Positions 35,991-45,653 of a stretch of 64,000 nt of DNA are shown here, piece by piece. The position numbers and the translations under genes are program-made. The stretch lies in assembly GCA_027604685.1 (NCBI GenBank), contig JADHYX010000078.1:1-64000 (forward strand). The letters run 5' to 3'. Position 1 is the first letter of the stretch, and each line of letters opens with the position of its first letter. The notes beneath the pieces are model-generated. The model was not told where the DNA came from, did no database searches, and was given only the letters and a program-made list of their open reading frames with translations. Origin of the DNA: Lobulomyces angularis (taxonomy: Eukaryota > Chytridiomycota > Chytridiomycetes > Lobulomycetales > Lobulomycetaceae).

Positions 35991-36054
35991 AGAATTATTA
36001 ACTTTTTAATTAACAGTTAAATCCCAACAATTTTCAATTTATTATTTTTTTTAG

Positions 36055-37262
36055 ATGAAACTTGTTGACGACAATTTTGATATAATTAAATTTGAAAATA
36101 AAAAAATGGTAGAAGACGAAATAGTGCCAAACGATTGTACAAAGAATGTCAATGAACAAATAGTACCAAGTAAATGTAAAAATGAAGATGAATTTTTTAA
36201 AAAATATAACAAAGGAAAAAAGTGGAGCCACATTTTTAACTCGCAAATACTTTGGCATTGGTTACACGATATTATTGAACTTCAAACCATACTTTTCTCA
36301 ATCAAAGATATGGCAAGGATTTCTCCAACAATAACTCTTTTTCTACTAGGGCTGTCAGTGGTATTACTGTTTTTGGCAATCACTCAACCCTTGGTGTCCA
36401 TTGCTGGTTACTACGATCTTCACCTTTTCCCAGACAACGACCGTTTTGACTGCAAAGTCTCTGACACCCATCAAGCCAGCTAAGCAATGTTTCTTTTCAA
36501 TTCTTTTTTGATGGTAAAAAAAAAAAAATTTTTATTATGTTAACTTTTTTTTTTTTTTATTTTAATTTTGTTAGATGGAAGAGGTGCACCTATGTATTGG
36601 CTTTTTGTTATTTGACTGAATGGAGTATAATTGGTGTGATACTTTATTTTTGCGGTAAATAAACCTTTTTTTTTTAATCTTTTTCTGCATTAACTTTTTA
36701 TTATCATTATTGATAGACTAGTTCATACATTACAATTCGATATTTATCAAATGATACTAAAGTAATTGAAAATTTAAAATCAAAATCAATAGTTTTTAAA
36801 TGGATTTTCACAAGTTTTATATTACTCAACTTTGTTATCAGTAAAAAAAAAAATTTTAAAATTTTTTAAATTTTTTTCTGTAGATTTATTATCATCATTG
36901 TCTTTTGGTCTTTTTTATCTCGTTACATAAATTTTACTCCCTATGGTATTTTTATGAACATAATTAAATGTACATGGTTCAATAAAAAAAAAAAAAAAAA
37001 ATAAGAATATAAAAAAAGCAGATATAACAATTCTTTTTATTTTCTTTTAGGTATGGGTCTAGTTCTAATGGTTCTTGAATTTTTTTACAACAATATTCCA
37101 ATCTACTACTCACAGTGGCCAGGACCATTGATGTGTGGTGTTTATCTCTCCTTGACACAAGGCATCCACTCTGCTACTGGCTTTTGGGTATACCCTTTTT
37201 CGGATACTTCAAAAAGGGTCTGGCCAATCTTTTACTTCGGAATCTTTTTGCTATGCTCTTGA
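36055..37262 (+). CDS. Multi-pass membrane protein, rolling-stone-like C-terminal half (model uncertain)
   Basis: The 3' part splices cleanly: WKRCTYVLAFCYLTEWSII (from about 36573), SSYITIRYLSNDTKV and FKWIFTSFILLNFVIS (about 36720-36840), FIIIIVFWSFLSRYINFTPY (about 36885-36950), then GLVLMVLEFFYNNIPIYYSQ and ATGFWVYPFSDTSKRVWP, stop at 37262. This gives five or six membrane segments. It resembles the C-terminal half of rolling-stone-like proteins, with a Y.T.W segment and a late GxWVYPF block. The 5' frame (36055-36483) has one membrane segment (TLFLLGLSVVLLFLAI) and starts just after a TTTTTTTTAG, so it may be an upstream exon. I could not find a canonical splice that joins it in frame to the downstream exons. 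The gene may be damaged, or the two parts may be unrelated. No function can be given. Confidence 0.4.
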
Positions 37263-37342
37263 TCTTCTTTTCACTTGCTTTTTTTAGCAAGCTCAAACTA
37301 AAATTTTTTAAAAATACGTCTAAAAATTCTTCTATCAAATCT

Positions 37343-37432
37343 TGGTTCATCAAGAATTAACATATGTGGATTTCCCCACATCGATGCAGCCAACACTGTC
37401 TTTATTTTTTGTCCTCCTGACAAATTTCCTAT
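37343..37432 (-). pseudogene. Fragment of an EF-3-type ABC ATPase
   Basis: Thirty codons on the minus strand read [20 protein letters not shown] and then [10 protein letters not shown]. This is the ABC signature (LSGGQ) plus Walker B (LILDEP) with the spacing and residues of elongation factor 3 / New1-type ABCF proteins, which have LSGGQKVKxVLAA and xPHxLxLDEP. There is no Walker A and no start, and a stop follows within about 15 codons. It is a scrap of a host gene lying antisense to, and directly abutting, the carbamoyl-phosphate synthase scrap. Confidence 0.7.
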
Positions 37433-37440
37433 CTATCCAT

Positions 37441-37701
37441 GTGTCGAAAATTGCGGCTACAATCCAAAATCACAGAGAAAACGTAAAGATATTAGGCACT
37501 TCTCCAGAACAAATTGATATTGCTGAAAATCGCTACAAATTTTCTCGTTTAGTTGATAAAATTGGTGTTGATCAACCTTTATGGAAAGAACTAACATCAT
37601 TTGAGGAAGCGAAAGCCTTTTGTGAAAAGGTTTCCTTTCCAGTTTTAGTTAGACCATCTTATATGTTGTCTGGAGCGGCTATGAATGTTGTTTACTCCCT
37701 C
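37441..37701 (+). pseudogene. Fragment of carbamoyl-phosphate synthase large chain (CAD-type)
   Basis: About 75 codons match the start of the second ATP-grasp half of carbamoyl-phosphate synthase: [20 protein letters not shown] (from 37483), [20 protein letters not shown], and [21 protein letters not shown] ending at about 37700. The [15 protein letters not shown] block is nearly invariant in the family. Nothing of the other domains, and no glutaminase or aspartate transcarbamylase, lies nearby. The preceding codons are antisense to the EF-3 scrap, and the frame runs on into a Lys/Phe-rich end. An intact copy is presumably elsewhere in the genome. This piece cannot make a working enzyme. Confidence 0.8.
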
Positions 37702-37735
37702 AACCTCATAAAAAAGAAAAAATTTAAATTCTTCT

Positions 37736-38170
37736 ATGGCATTTAAACCATTTTCCGAAGAGACAACAAGGAAGTATCACGAATTGTTTTCTAAAGCGTT
37801 TGTAGGCTGTGGTAATACTTCGTTCAGATTGGACAATCCTAATTTCCAGAAATCTCAAAAACTTCTTGCAAGTGGGAAGCCTATCACCTTACTTAATAGA
37901 AAGTCTATTGTTTCCAGTTTTTTACCAACAATACTCCAACGATATATTTTTTCTGAGAAAAAAAAACATTTATCGAAAAATGAAAGTTTCACACTTTTTT
38001 GCTGAATCAAGTAGTATCCAAAATTTATAGACCAGTAGTTGATGCGATTGGACGACGAGAAAAAGATAATTCCAACATTGGAGATATCTTGCCTCAATTC
38101 ATAATAGTTTTTCGGCAAATTGATCTTGTAGATGAACCCTTCACTGTTTGTGTAACATATAAAAAGTAGC
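37736..38170 (+). other. Unrecognised coding-like debris
   Basis: Two open stretches (37736-38005 and about 38009-38169) have protein-like composition: RKYHELFSKAFVGCGNTSF, RLDNPNFQKSQKLLASGKP, KIYRPVVDAIGRREKDNSN and DILPQFIIVFRQIDLVDEPF. They are not in one frame and have no start or splice logic I can support. They follow the carbamoyl-phosphate synthase scrap directly, so they are probably further gene fragments. The first has a weak likeness to the PNF.K...L..G segment of Gfo/Idh/MocA oxidoreductases, too weak to name. Confidence 0.35.
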
Positions 38171-38200
38171 TTTTCAATTTTTATATAATTTCTAAAATCG

Positions 38201-38863
38201 ATGGCTGGTAAATAATTTTTAACTATATTTCTTTAAAAAAAATTTTATTAATATTTATATGGTGCGTTTTTGAATAATCTTTTTTTTCAGTTAAAAGTTA
38301 AAATGTTGATGTGTTAAAACTTTTTCTTTTTTTTTAATTTGTCTATTCTAATTCTTTTTTTTTTATTTTTTTCTAATAAATAAGGAGGAAAAGGAAAGTC
38401 AGGTGCTGTAGCAGAAGTTGAAAAAAGTAAATCTGGCTCTAGTTCCAGATCGTCCAGAGCTGGTTTACAGTTTCCTGTAGGTCGTATTCATCGTCTATTA
38501 AGGAAGGGAAATTATGCTCAGCGAGTTGGCGCTGGTGCACCAGTATACTTAGCTGCTGTTTTGGAATATTTAGCAGCTGAAATTTTGGAGTTGGCGGGAA
38601 ATGCTGCAAGGGATAACAAGAAATCCAGAATCATTCCTCGTCATTTGCAATTAGCAATTAGAAACGATGAAGAATTGAACAAATTATTAGGAAATGTTAC
38701 AATTGCACAAGGTGGTGTACTTCCTAATATTCATCAAGTATTATTACCTAAGAAAACCGATAAAGAAGGTGGAAAGAAAGGTGAAGCTTCTCAGGTATAA
38801 TTATTTTTTTTTATTTCATTTTTTCATTTTGTCATTTTGATGTTAACCCATTTAGGAATATTG
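38201..38863 (+). CDS. H2A: Histone H2A with H2A.X-type SQEY tail
   Basis: A core nucleosome histone. Exon 1 is only ATGGCTG (38201-38207), spliced at GTAAAT to exon 2 at 38385 to give MAGGKGKSG, the usual fungal-type start. Exon 2 holds the histone fold: [60 protein letters not shown] and the docking segment [20 protein letters not shown]. Reading through would end ASQV and a stop. An intron (GTATAATT at 38795 to TTTAG at 38854) instead joins GAATATTGA and gives ASQEY. This is the SQ-E-aromatic motif phosphorylated by ATM/ATR-type kinases at DNA breaks. The canonical H2A docking domain argues against H2A.Z. Mature length is about 138 residues. Confidence 0.93.
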
Positions 38864-39227
38864 AGATAATTTTTCTTGTTATTATGCTAAACGTCTCTCT
38901 TATATTGTATGTTTTATATTATAACTCCATTTTCTTTTTTAAATAAATAGTAAATATGAGTCATTTCGATTTAAACAAAATTCTTCTTAATATAATCCAA
39001 TTTTTTTGTTATAATTTGGTGTTTTATTTTATGTGAAAAAAATTCATTTTTATCTGTTTTATTTTTTATAACTTAACAATACTAATTAACATTCATAATA
39101 CTAAAATATTAAATCTTCAGTTTTCATAATATTTAACAATGCAAATAAAATTATTTTTTAATATTAAGAGATTTTATGACATCTGCAAATGCGCCCAAGA
39201 ACTTAATGCTAAAATAAAATAAAAAAA
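38864..39227. other. Convergent 3' intergenic stretch
   Basis: Lies between the ends of the convergent H2A and CSC1 genes. It is AT-rich with several AATAAA-like hexamers (for example near 38943 and 39145) that could serve as polyadenylation signals. No gene. Confidence 0.4.
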
Positions 39228-42200
39228 TTAACTTAAATGGAAATTCCAAGCTTTACCATCAATCACCGAAGTAATTCTATTCTTGAATGATACATTCCTC
39301 TCTCTAGGTTGTAACTCTACATCATCATCTATATCAATGTCATTGCCACTCCTCTCCCCATCGTCGTTAAAGTTATGCTGTTGACAATAAAATTTTTGTT
39401 TTGCAATAACTCTTCTTCTTAACTCGGACTGTCTAAATTTTTGTTCTTCTCTAGCTTCCATTAAACTCGTTGGTTGCTCTTTAGTTTTCAATCCGAAATT
39501 ATCATTATCTGTTGCCAACCAAGAAATAGGTAATCTTCCAATTAAGGCAGGATGCAGATAGGTGTACAGAATTAAATCAATTTCGTTTTGATTTATTTTT
39601 CTTGCAATGGTGGAGTATCCTTCACTTGAAGGATATTGTTGTCCTTCACCACTAATGGCATTCATGAAGTCCTCTTCATCCATATCAGGAACTTATAAAA
39701 AGTTATAATTAGTTTAATGTAAATATCAATAAATGTAAAATGCTACTTACTGACAGGAATTGACGATTCTAGGGGAGGATCTAAAATACCAGGGCACCTC
39801 TGCATGGGAGGCTCTAAATGCATAGATACTATGTTTCCATTTGTTTCCTCATTCTCTTCGAAAGAGCTCAACAAGCCTCTCCTCACACTTCGATTATTCA
39901 TTGAATTATTAAAATAATCACCATCTTCAACATTTTCCTCAGATATTCTTTCGCTATATATATTGTTATGATCGTAAATGTATCTATTATTATTAGAAAG
40001 TAAAGGTTGTTCTTCAGAAGGAATGTTCTGCTTTTCATTGCTAGCTTCCCAAGGATTTGGCTCATCAAACATGGAAATAGAACTATTCTCTGTAGAACTT
40101 CTGAATCGGTTATTGACTGAGGTGGTATTAAATGTATTAGGATTCGTTTGTGGTACGCTGCTTGATGAATATAGGGCATCATCCCCAAATAAGTTATTTT
40201 CTTTAGCATTACTTTGTAATGAACCAAAATTTTCGTTACTTTTTAAATCCTGTTCACTTTTTCTTTTAACGGCACTACGATAAGTTTGAGTTCTATCTAA
40301 AGTTCTACTAGAGAGCTTCCTTTTTAATTCCCCTAGTTTTTTTATATTATTATGATCTTCGTCACCAGGGTGTATTAAGTTAACTTCTGGGGCAACTATC
40401 CCTAACTCCTTATCGTCGGTTTTGGACCATTCATTTTTACAACTGACACCATTACTGTCAGTTGTTTTCACTTGGGTTTCCAAATCTCTGCCTACTTTTC
40501 CCAATATATCCAGTGGTAAATGCTGAATCTGTTTTTCGTATCCATTCCTACTCAAAAAAATTTAAGTTCTATTAATATTTTCAATAATTTTTTTTTACTT
40601 GAACCACCAAAACATGGTTATTGTAATCAGCAGTAAAGGCAAAACGCTAAGGATAAAGCTTATGTATTCAAGGCTGTCCGCTTTAATTGATAAAACGCCC
40701 ATAAATGTAAGTTGCATAATAATCATTCCCCCTAAACACCGTTTAACTGCCATTGGAAAATGCATACCGCCTGTTTCATATTGTGGAATATGCACGTAGA
40801 GCAACATATACTTATATACAACGTAGGAGATTGAGAAAAAAAGACAGCAAAAAATTGTTGCTACAGGAGCGATCGGAGCATAAAGCATTCCAATTACCCA
40901 TATTAAGATTGGAATAGGATAAGATATGCCATAATTTATGGTGGTTAAAATCGAAGGGTACTAAAAATTGAAAAAAAAGTTTAACTTTAATACCAGAAAA
41001 TGAATTTGTACATATGCTTCTGATATTTCTCGTGGAGTTGTTGTCCCTTTTATCCAAGGAATTATTCTATAAACCCAGGTTAAAAACAATGGTCCTAATA
41101 ACAGCAATTGAGCCGGAAATGACGCAAAAGCTTGGAGCATTGCGTAATTTACGAAGTAGGTTGAAGATCTCGGTAGCGAATTCCCCAATAACTTTATAAT
41201 TTTATCTGGGGATTCAACATCTGAAAACTTTCCTTTTATTGCTGTAGTTGATGTAACGACAACAAAAAATATGTTCCAAAATAAAAAGAAAAAATATCTA
41301 ATTTACAAGGTAAATGAAGAACAAAAAATAATATATGTTTACTTCGACAAGAGGGACATTTCAATCCAGCTACGGGCTTCGAATCCTTGCATTTCAGACA
41401 AAACTAATTTATTTATTATTACAATATAATATTTTTTTTAAAAATATACTAAGTAATATCGAGGGAAGAGTAGAAGTCCAAATAGAAATTGCTGAGACAG
41501 GAATAACGGATTGAATAAACTGCTTTACTCCTTCACTCAAACCATCAAAAGCAGGTCTTAAAGGCTAATAACAAAAAAAAAAAAATGTAAAAAAATGAAT
41601 AAATTAAAAGTGCACATACTGGAATCCATTTTAAGATAACATCAATTTGAAATAATAAGGAAATTGAAGAGGTAACGGCGGTGTTGAAAAAAATTAAAAA
41701 AAAAAGGATGGAGGAGACTAAAATTGATCTCAAAAATTTAATGTAACTTTCTGCAGTTTTAGAACTAAGATTTTGCCAGTATATATCTCGAGGTTCCGGT
41801 GCAGATCTTGTCATTAATGCGAAAGGATGTGATGCTACATTAACCTGCGCTGCAATTGTAGCACTTTCTGGTGATTCAAAAGTAACAAACCCAACAGATG
41901 TAGCTTTCGAAATTTCCTAACATAAAATTTTTATAAACAATAATAGGAGAACATTTGTACTAACAGGATTTTTTCTCAACTGATCAACCATTCTATCATA
42001 GGTAAGAAAATGACGTGCATAGTAGTCTGTTGAATCCACTAGTGGTCCAAAAATACCTAAAAACCCTGTTCGGTGCTTTGGTCTGTACTTTGGGTCAACC
42101 TTACCAAAAAAAAAGTTCATACATTAAATAAGAAATAAATAAATAAAAAAGCTACAGAATCAAGTCGCGAAGTGATTTCATTCACACAACAACTTTCGGA

Positions 42201-43420
42201 AAAATCAGAATATCCAAAGACTTCATTACTCGAATTGGAATGATTTCTATCATAAATATCAAAACCAGAACTTCCATCTCTTTCCTGTGAACTGGTTCTA
42301 CGTCTATGAAAAAGAAATACAGAACTTTGCACTCTTTTGTTAGCAGCTAACTTTAAAACTTTACTATAACAACGTTCTAAGTGACGCAAATAAAAAGATC
42401 TCTTTTCAACAGCTTCTCTTAATCGTGACCATTTTCTACAGATAACAACACTTTCAACTCTTCCAAGCCCTAAACCTTCATAGAATTTTGCTAAATCTGC
42501 TTCATGGCGAAGTTCTGTTGGAATTCCATACACCATTACCGTTCTCATGTCAATTTTTGAGAGTCGAGATTTTCGTAAAACATGTTCTTGATATTGAAAT
42601 TTCTATTTTCACAAAAAAAAACAAGTTAAAGATTTTTAATTTATATATCATTAATGCTAAAATAGATATATTTTTTTGTTATTAAAAAATTTAATATCTC
42701 GTCAATAAGGATTTAAATAGCCTCTCTAAGGTGTGATTTTTAATTTTCGTACCAAATAGACATAATCCCTGTAATAAACGATTAAAAATGTATAAGCTAT
42801 AAAGCTAACAGTCCAAAGATAAAATATATGAACTCTTAATAGACTAGCCGGTACATTTTCAAGTGTTAATTTAGTTAAAAATTCAACTTCGTTAAAATTA
42901 TTCAAGAATCCAAATAGTCCACCACTCGACGCCTCTTCGGAATATTTTACCGATAGATCATCAAAATTACTTTGATCCGCTCTGTCTGGCTGACCATAAT
43001 AATTTATTGGAGCTAAAAATGTGAGTCCAATTATTGAAAGTAAAAAAAATTGTTGTATTCCCATTTTAAAAAATCTTAAAAACATTACTCCATCTAATCC
43101 AACCTAAGAAAAGATTTAAAAAAAATTAATTTCTTTGAAGACAACAAGGAAAAATTTACAGTGGAAATTAAAAAAGATTCTGGGGTATTGAATACTACAG
43201 GAATCCAAGTTAAAAAACCATTCTGGATTCTAGGTGGTTTGCAACGGTTTAATCCTCTTCGTGGACTGTAAATATCTCGAAATCTAGGTCTAGCAAAGCA
43301 AAATATTAAAAAACACACAAATCCAATTGATAAGAAGGTGAATGAAGGGTAAATTATTCCAGCCGAGATAGTCTTCTCAATTTTTTCTTTATCGGGGACA
43401 CCAGTTGTGTCATTAAACAT
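39228..43420 (-). CDS. CSC1/TMEM63-type osmosensitive cation channel
   Basis: A plasma- or endo-membrane mechanosensitive cation channel of the OSCA/CSC1/TMEM63 family. From the ATG at 43420 come a first TM (YPSFTFLSIGFVCFLIFCF), then RPRFRDIYSPRR, and WIPVVFNTPESFLISTVGLD with FLRFF, the typical N-terminal block. TM2-3 and the cytosolic domain follow (RTVMVYGIPTELR; a later GFVTFESPESATIAAQ). The seven-TM core comes next (EPRDIYWQNL, FFNTAVTSSISLLF, RSSTYFVNYAMLQAF, IFCCLFFSISYVVYKYMLLY and YETGGMHFP). YETGG, SSTYFVNY and EPRDIYWxNL are strong family marks. A hydrophilic tail of about 400 residues, Asn/Ser/Glu-rich and acidic at the end, runs from about 40600 to 39228. It is much longer than in most relatives and may be regulatory. 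Many short introns are present. Confidence 0.88.
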
Positions 43421-43859
43421 TTTACTACTCAACTACAAAAAAGTTAATATTTCTTCCTTTTTTTTTTTTTTTTTTTTCGATTTTTTTTCACTGTAGTTTT
43501 TAAGGAATAAAGCAGAACTCTTAATTTATATTGTATGTCAGTTCAACCTTATTTCTTGTATTTGCTCTGTTTTTACGCAATAGCATACTTTTGACACCAA
43601 CGATACTTTGACACCAAAGCTACAATTTTATACACACCAGATTTATAAACAAATTGCGAAAAATACTTTATAACTGTGATATTACATTTGTAAAAACGGC
43701 ATCTTACTCTGTTTTTTATACTTGACAGATCTTAATTCACTTATTGGGAATTATACAGTCGGAATTCTATTACTCCAACTCTCCAACGTTTCTTTTAAAC
43801 TCCGACGTGTTTGAATGAAGATATAATTGGCTTCCGACGTGAAAATAACAGCTTTAACA
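43421..43859. promoter_or_regulatory. Divergent promoter region with repeated TCCGACGTG
   Basis: The non-coding interval between the CSC1 start and the LRR-protein start. The nonamer TCCGACGTG occurs twice in direct orientation (43801-43809 and 43833-43841), 32 bp apart and just upstream of the ATG at 43860, in an otherwise AT-rich background. ACGTG is a bZIP/bHLH core. A shared regulatory site is possible but untested. ACACCAA-type repeats near 43590-43620 are too short to call. Confidence 0.3.
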
Positions 43860-45395
43860 ATGAGTGCAACTTTGTTTAAAACTCTTCTTTTCTACACGCT
43901 CTTTAATGCTAGTGTATGTCAGCAAAATGAAAAAAAAAAACCTTCTGAAAAAGGGAAGACCTTCACTGTGGTACTGCCCAACAATTATTTCTTCATAATT
44001 TCTTACTTACTAGACATATCCAGTGCCTAGCAACCATAACATTACCTCTTATGTACGATCTGACAATTCTGATTGCCAAGTTCTGAAAAATTGTACCAAA
44101 GCATACTTTTCTTCTCATAACTTTTACATTGATTAGGGATTCCGAATGAATTTGAGGAACTTGGTTGTTGTGTTAATGAATTTGTGCATTGCAACTGGGA
44201 CTCGGGAAAGGTAATATTTCAAATAAAGTTTTTGTTCTCTCACTTCTCACAACTAACAATTATTAGATTACTGAACTACATCTTTCGAATCTTAAATTAA
44301 ATGGGGATGTTCCTCTAGAATTAGGTTAATATTTTGTTTTGATTTTTAAATAGCAGCTAATAGGTTCAATTTTTTTGTTATTTTTTTTTTTTTATTTAGG
44401 AAATTTGGATCAGTTAGGAATATTGTAAAAAATTAAAAAAATTAAAAAATTTATAAAAAAAACATTTAATTTAAAAAAAAATTAGAGATCTTTCGAATAA
44501 CAATTTATCAGGGGAGATAATCAAATTGTCTTCAAACTCCTTACTGAAGTTGAGATACCTTTATTTAAAAAATAACAATTTTCAGGAGTCAGTTACTGAT
44601 GATTTGTTAAAACTGACAAAGCTTTTGGAGTTGGATTTAAGTTTTAATAACTTTACTGGAGTTTTACCATCAAACTTAAATATATTAACTGGATTGCTCG
44701 AGTTAAAAATAGAAAAAAACAATTTTTATGGTGAAATCCCATTATCCTTAGGGAGGCTTACTACATTAAAATTTCTGTAAGCCTAGAAATAAGAAAAAAT
44801 TTTATTTACTTATATTACTTTCAAAAAACTTTATTTTTAAGATCTATGGGTTCGAACAACTTCCAAGGATACATTCCTTCGTTTTCAGCTTTAACTTCCT
44901 TAACTGTAAGCACAAAAAAAAAAAAAATTTAAACCAAATTTCTTATATTCAATCGTTTTTTGTTTGTTAGAAATGTTATTTAGATGACTTGAACCAGCTC
45001 TGCACAATTGATGGAAAACCTCCTACTGAATTCTGTTCTATTGAAAATTCAAACATTCAGGGTACCCTTTTTTTTTTTTTTTAACAAACTGATTGTAATG
45101 TTATTTTTTAGTATGCTCGGCTAGCGAGGTTCATTTTGATCAACCAGTGGACTTTCCAGAATCAGACAGTTTTTCTCCGTTAGATACAAGTACCCAAAGC
45201 TACAATGAAATCGTAAACATGCTGATTGCTGCTGGATGCATCGTATTTGGAATCTTATTTTTATGCCTATCAACTTTAATTTTTTGGAAAGTAAAAAATA
45301 AACTTTTTTTCTTCAAAAAAACAGTTGGGACTAATTCACTTCCCCCCTCTTCAACAACTCCAAGTTCTAATATACCGTTACGTGCTGAGGCCTAA
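43860..45395 (+). CDS. Leucine-rich-repeat single-pass membrane protein
   Basis: The ATG at 43860 begins a signal peptide (MSATLFKTLLFYTLFNASVC). After a cysteine-containing cap (ELGCCVNEFVHCNWDSG) come plant-type LRRs: ITELHLSNLKLNGDVPLELG, LDLSNNNLSGEI, LRYLYLKNNNF, LLELDLSFNNFTGVLP, LLELKIEKNNFYGEIP and SMGSNNFQGYIP. A C-terminal cysteine pair follows, then a membrane segment (NMLIAAGCIVFGILFLCLST) and a short basic cytosolic tail with no kinase. The LxLSxNNxxGxIP consensus is the type found in plant receptors and in chytrids, oomycetes and other protists. The exon structure between 43950 and 44160 is ambiguous. It is likely a cell-surface adhesion or sensing protein; the ligand is unknown. 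Confidence 0.75.
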
Positions 45396-45653
45396 ATCCG
45401 GTTTTTTTATTTTTATTTTTTACTTTTCCTCTTAAACTTTCTTTTATTATAAATTATTTTAGTATGTTTTATTTAAAAATATCATGATGTAAAAAAATTT
45501 AAGTAACAAAAATACAGTTTTTAGCTTACAATATTAAAAGGTAAAAAAATTTTTTTTTAAAAAATGTGATTTTTTATTCTCTTATGTACCATGTAGGTTT
45601 CTTCAAATTAAAAATTGTTAAAGTTTAAAAAGTTGGTATTCTATAATTTAATT
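45396..45653. other. Convergent 3' intergenic stretch
   Basis: Between the convergent LRR-protein and CAF-1 genes. AT-rich, with no gene seen. Confidence 0.4.

Noticed and set aside
38385..38800. H2A.Z identity for the histone
   Set aside because: The docking region ([21 protein letters not shown]) and [10 protein letters not shown] are canonical H2A, and the spliced tail is SQEY.
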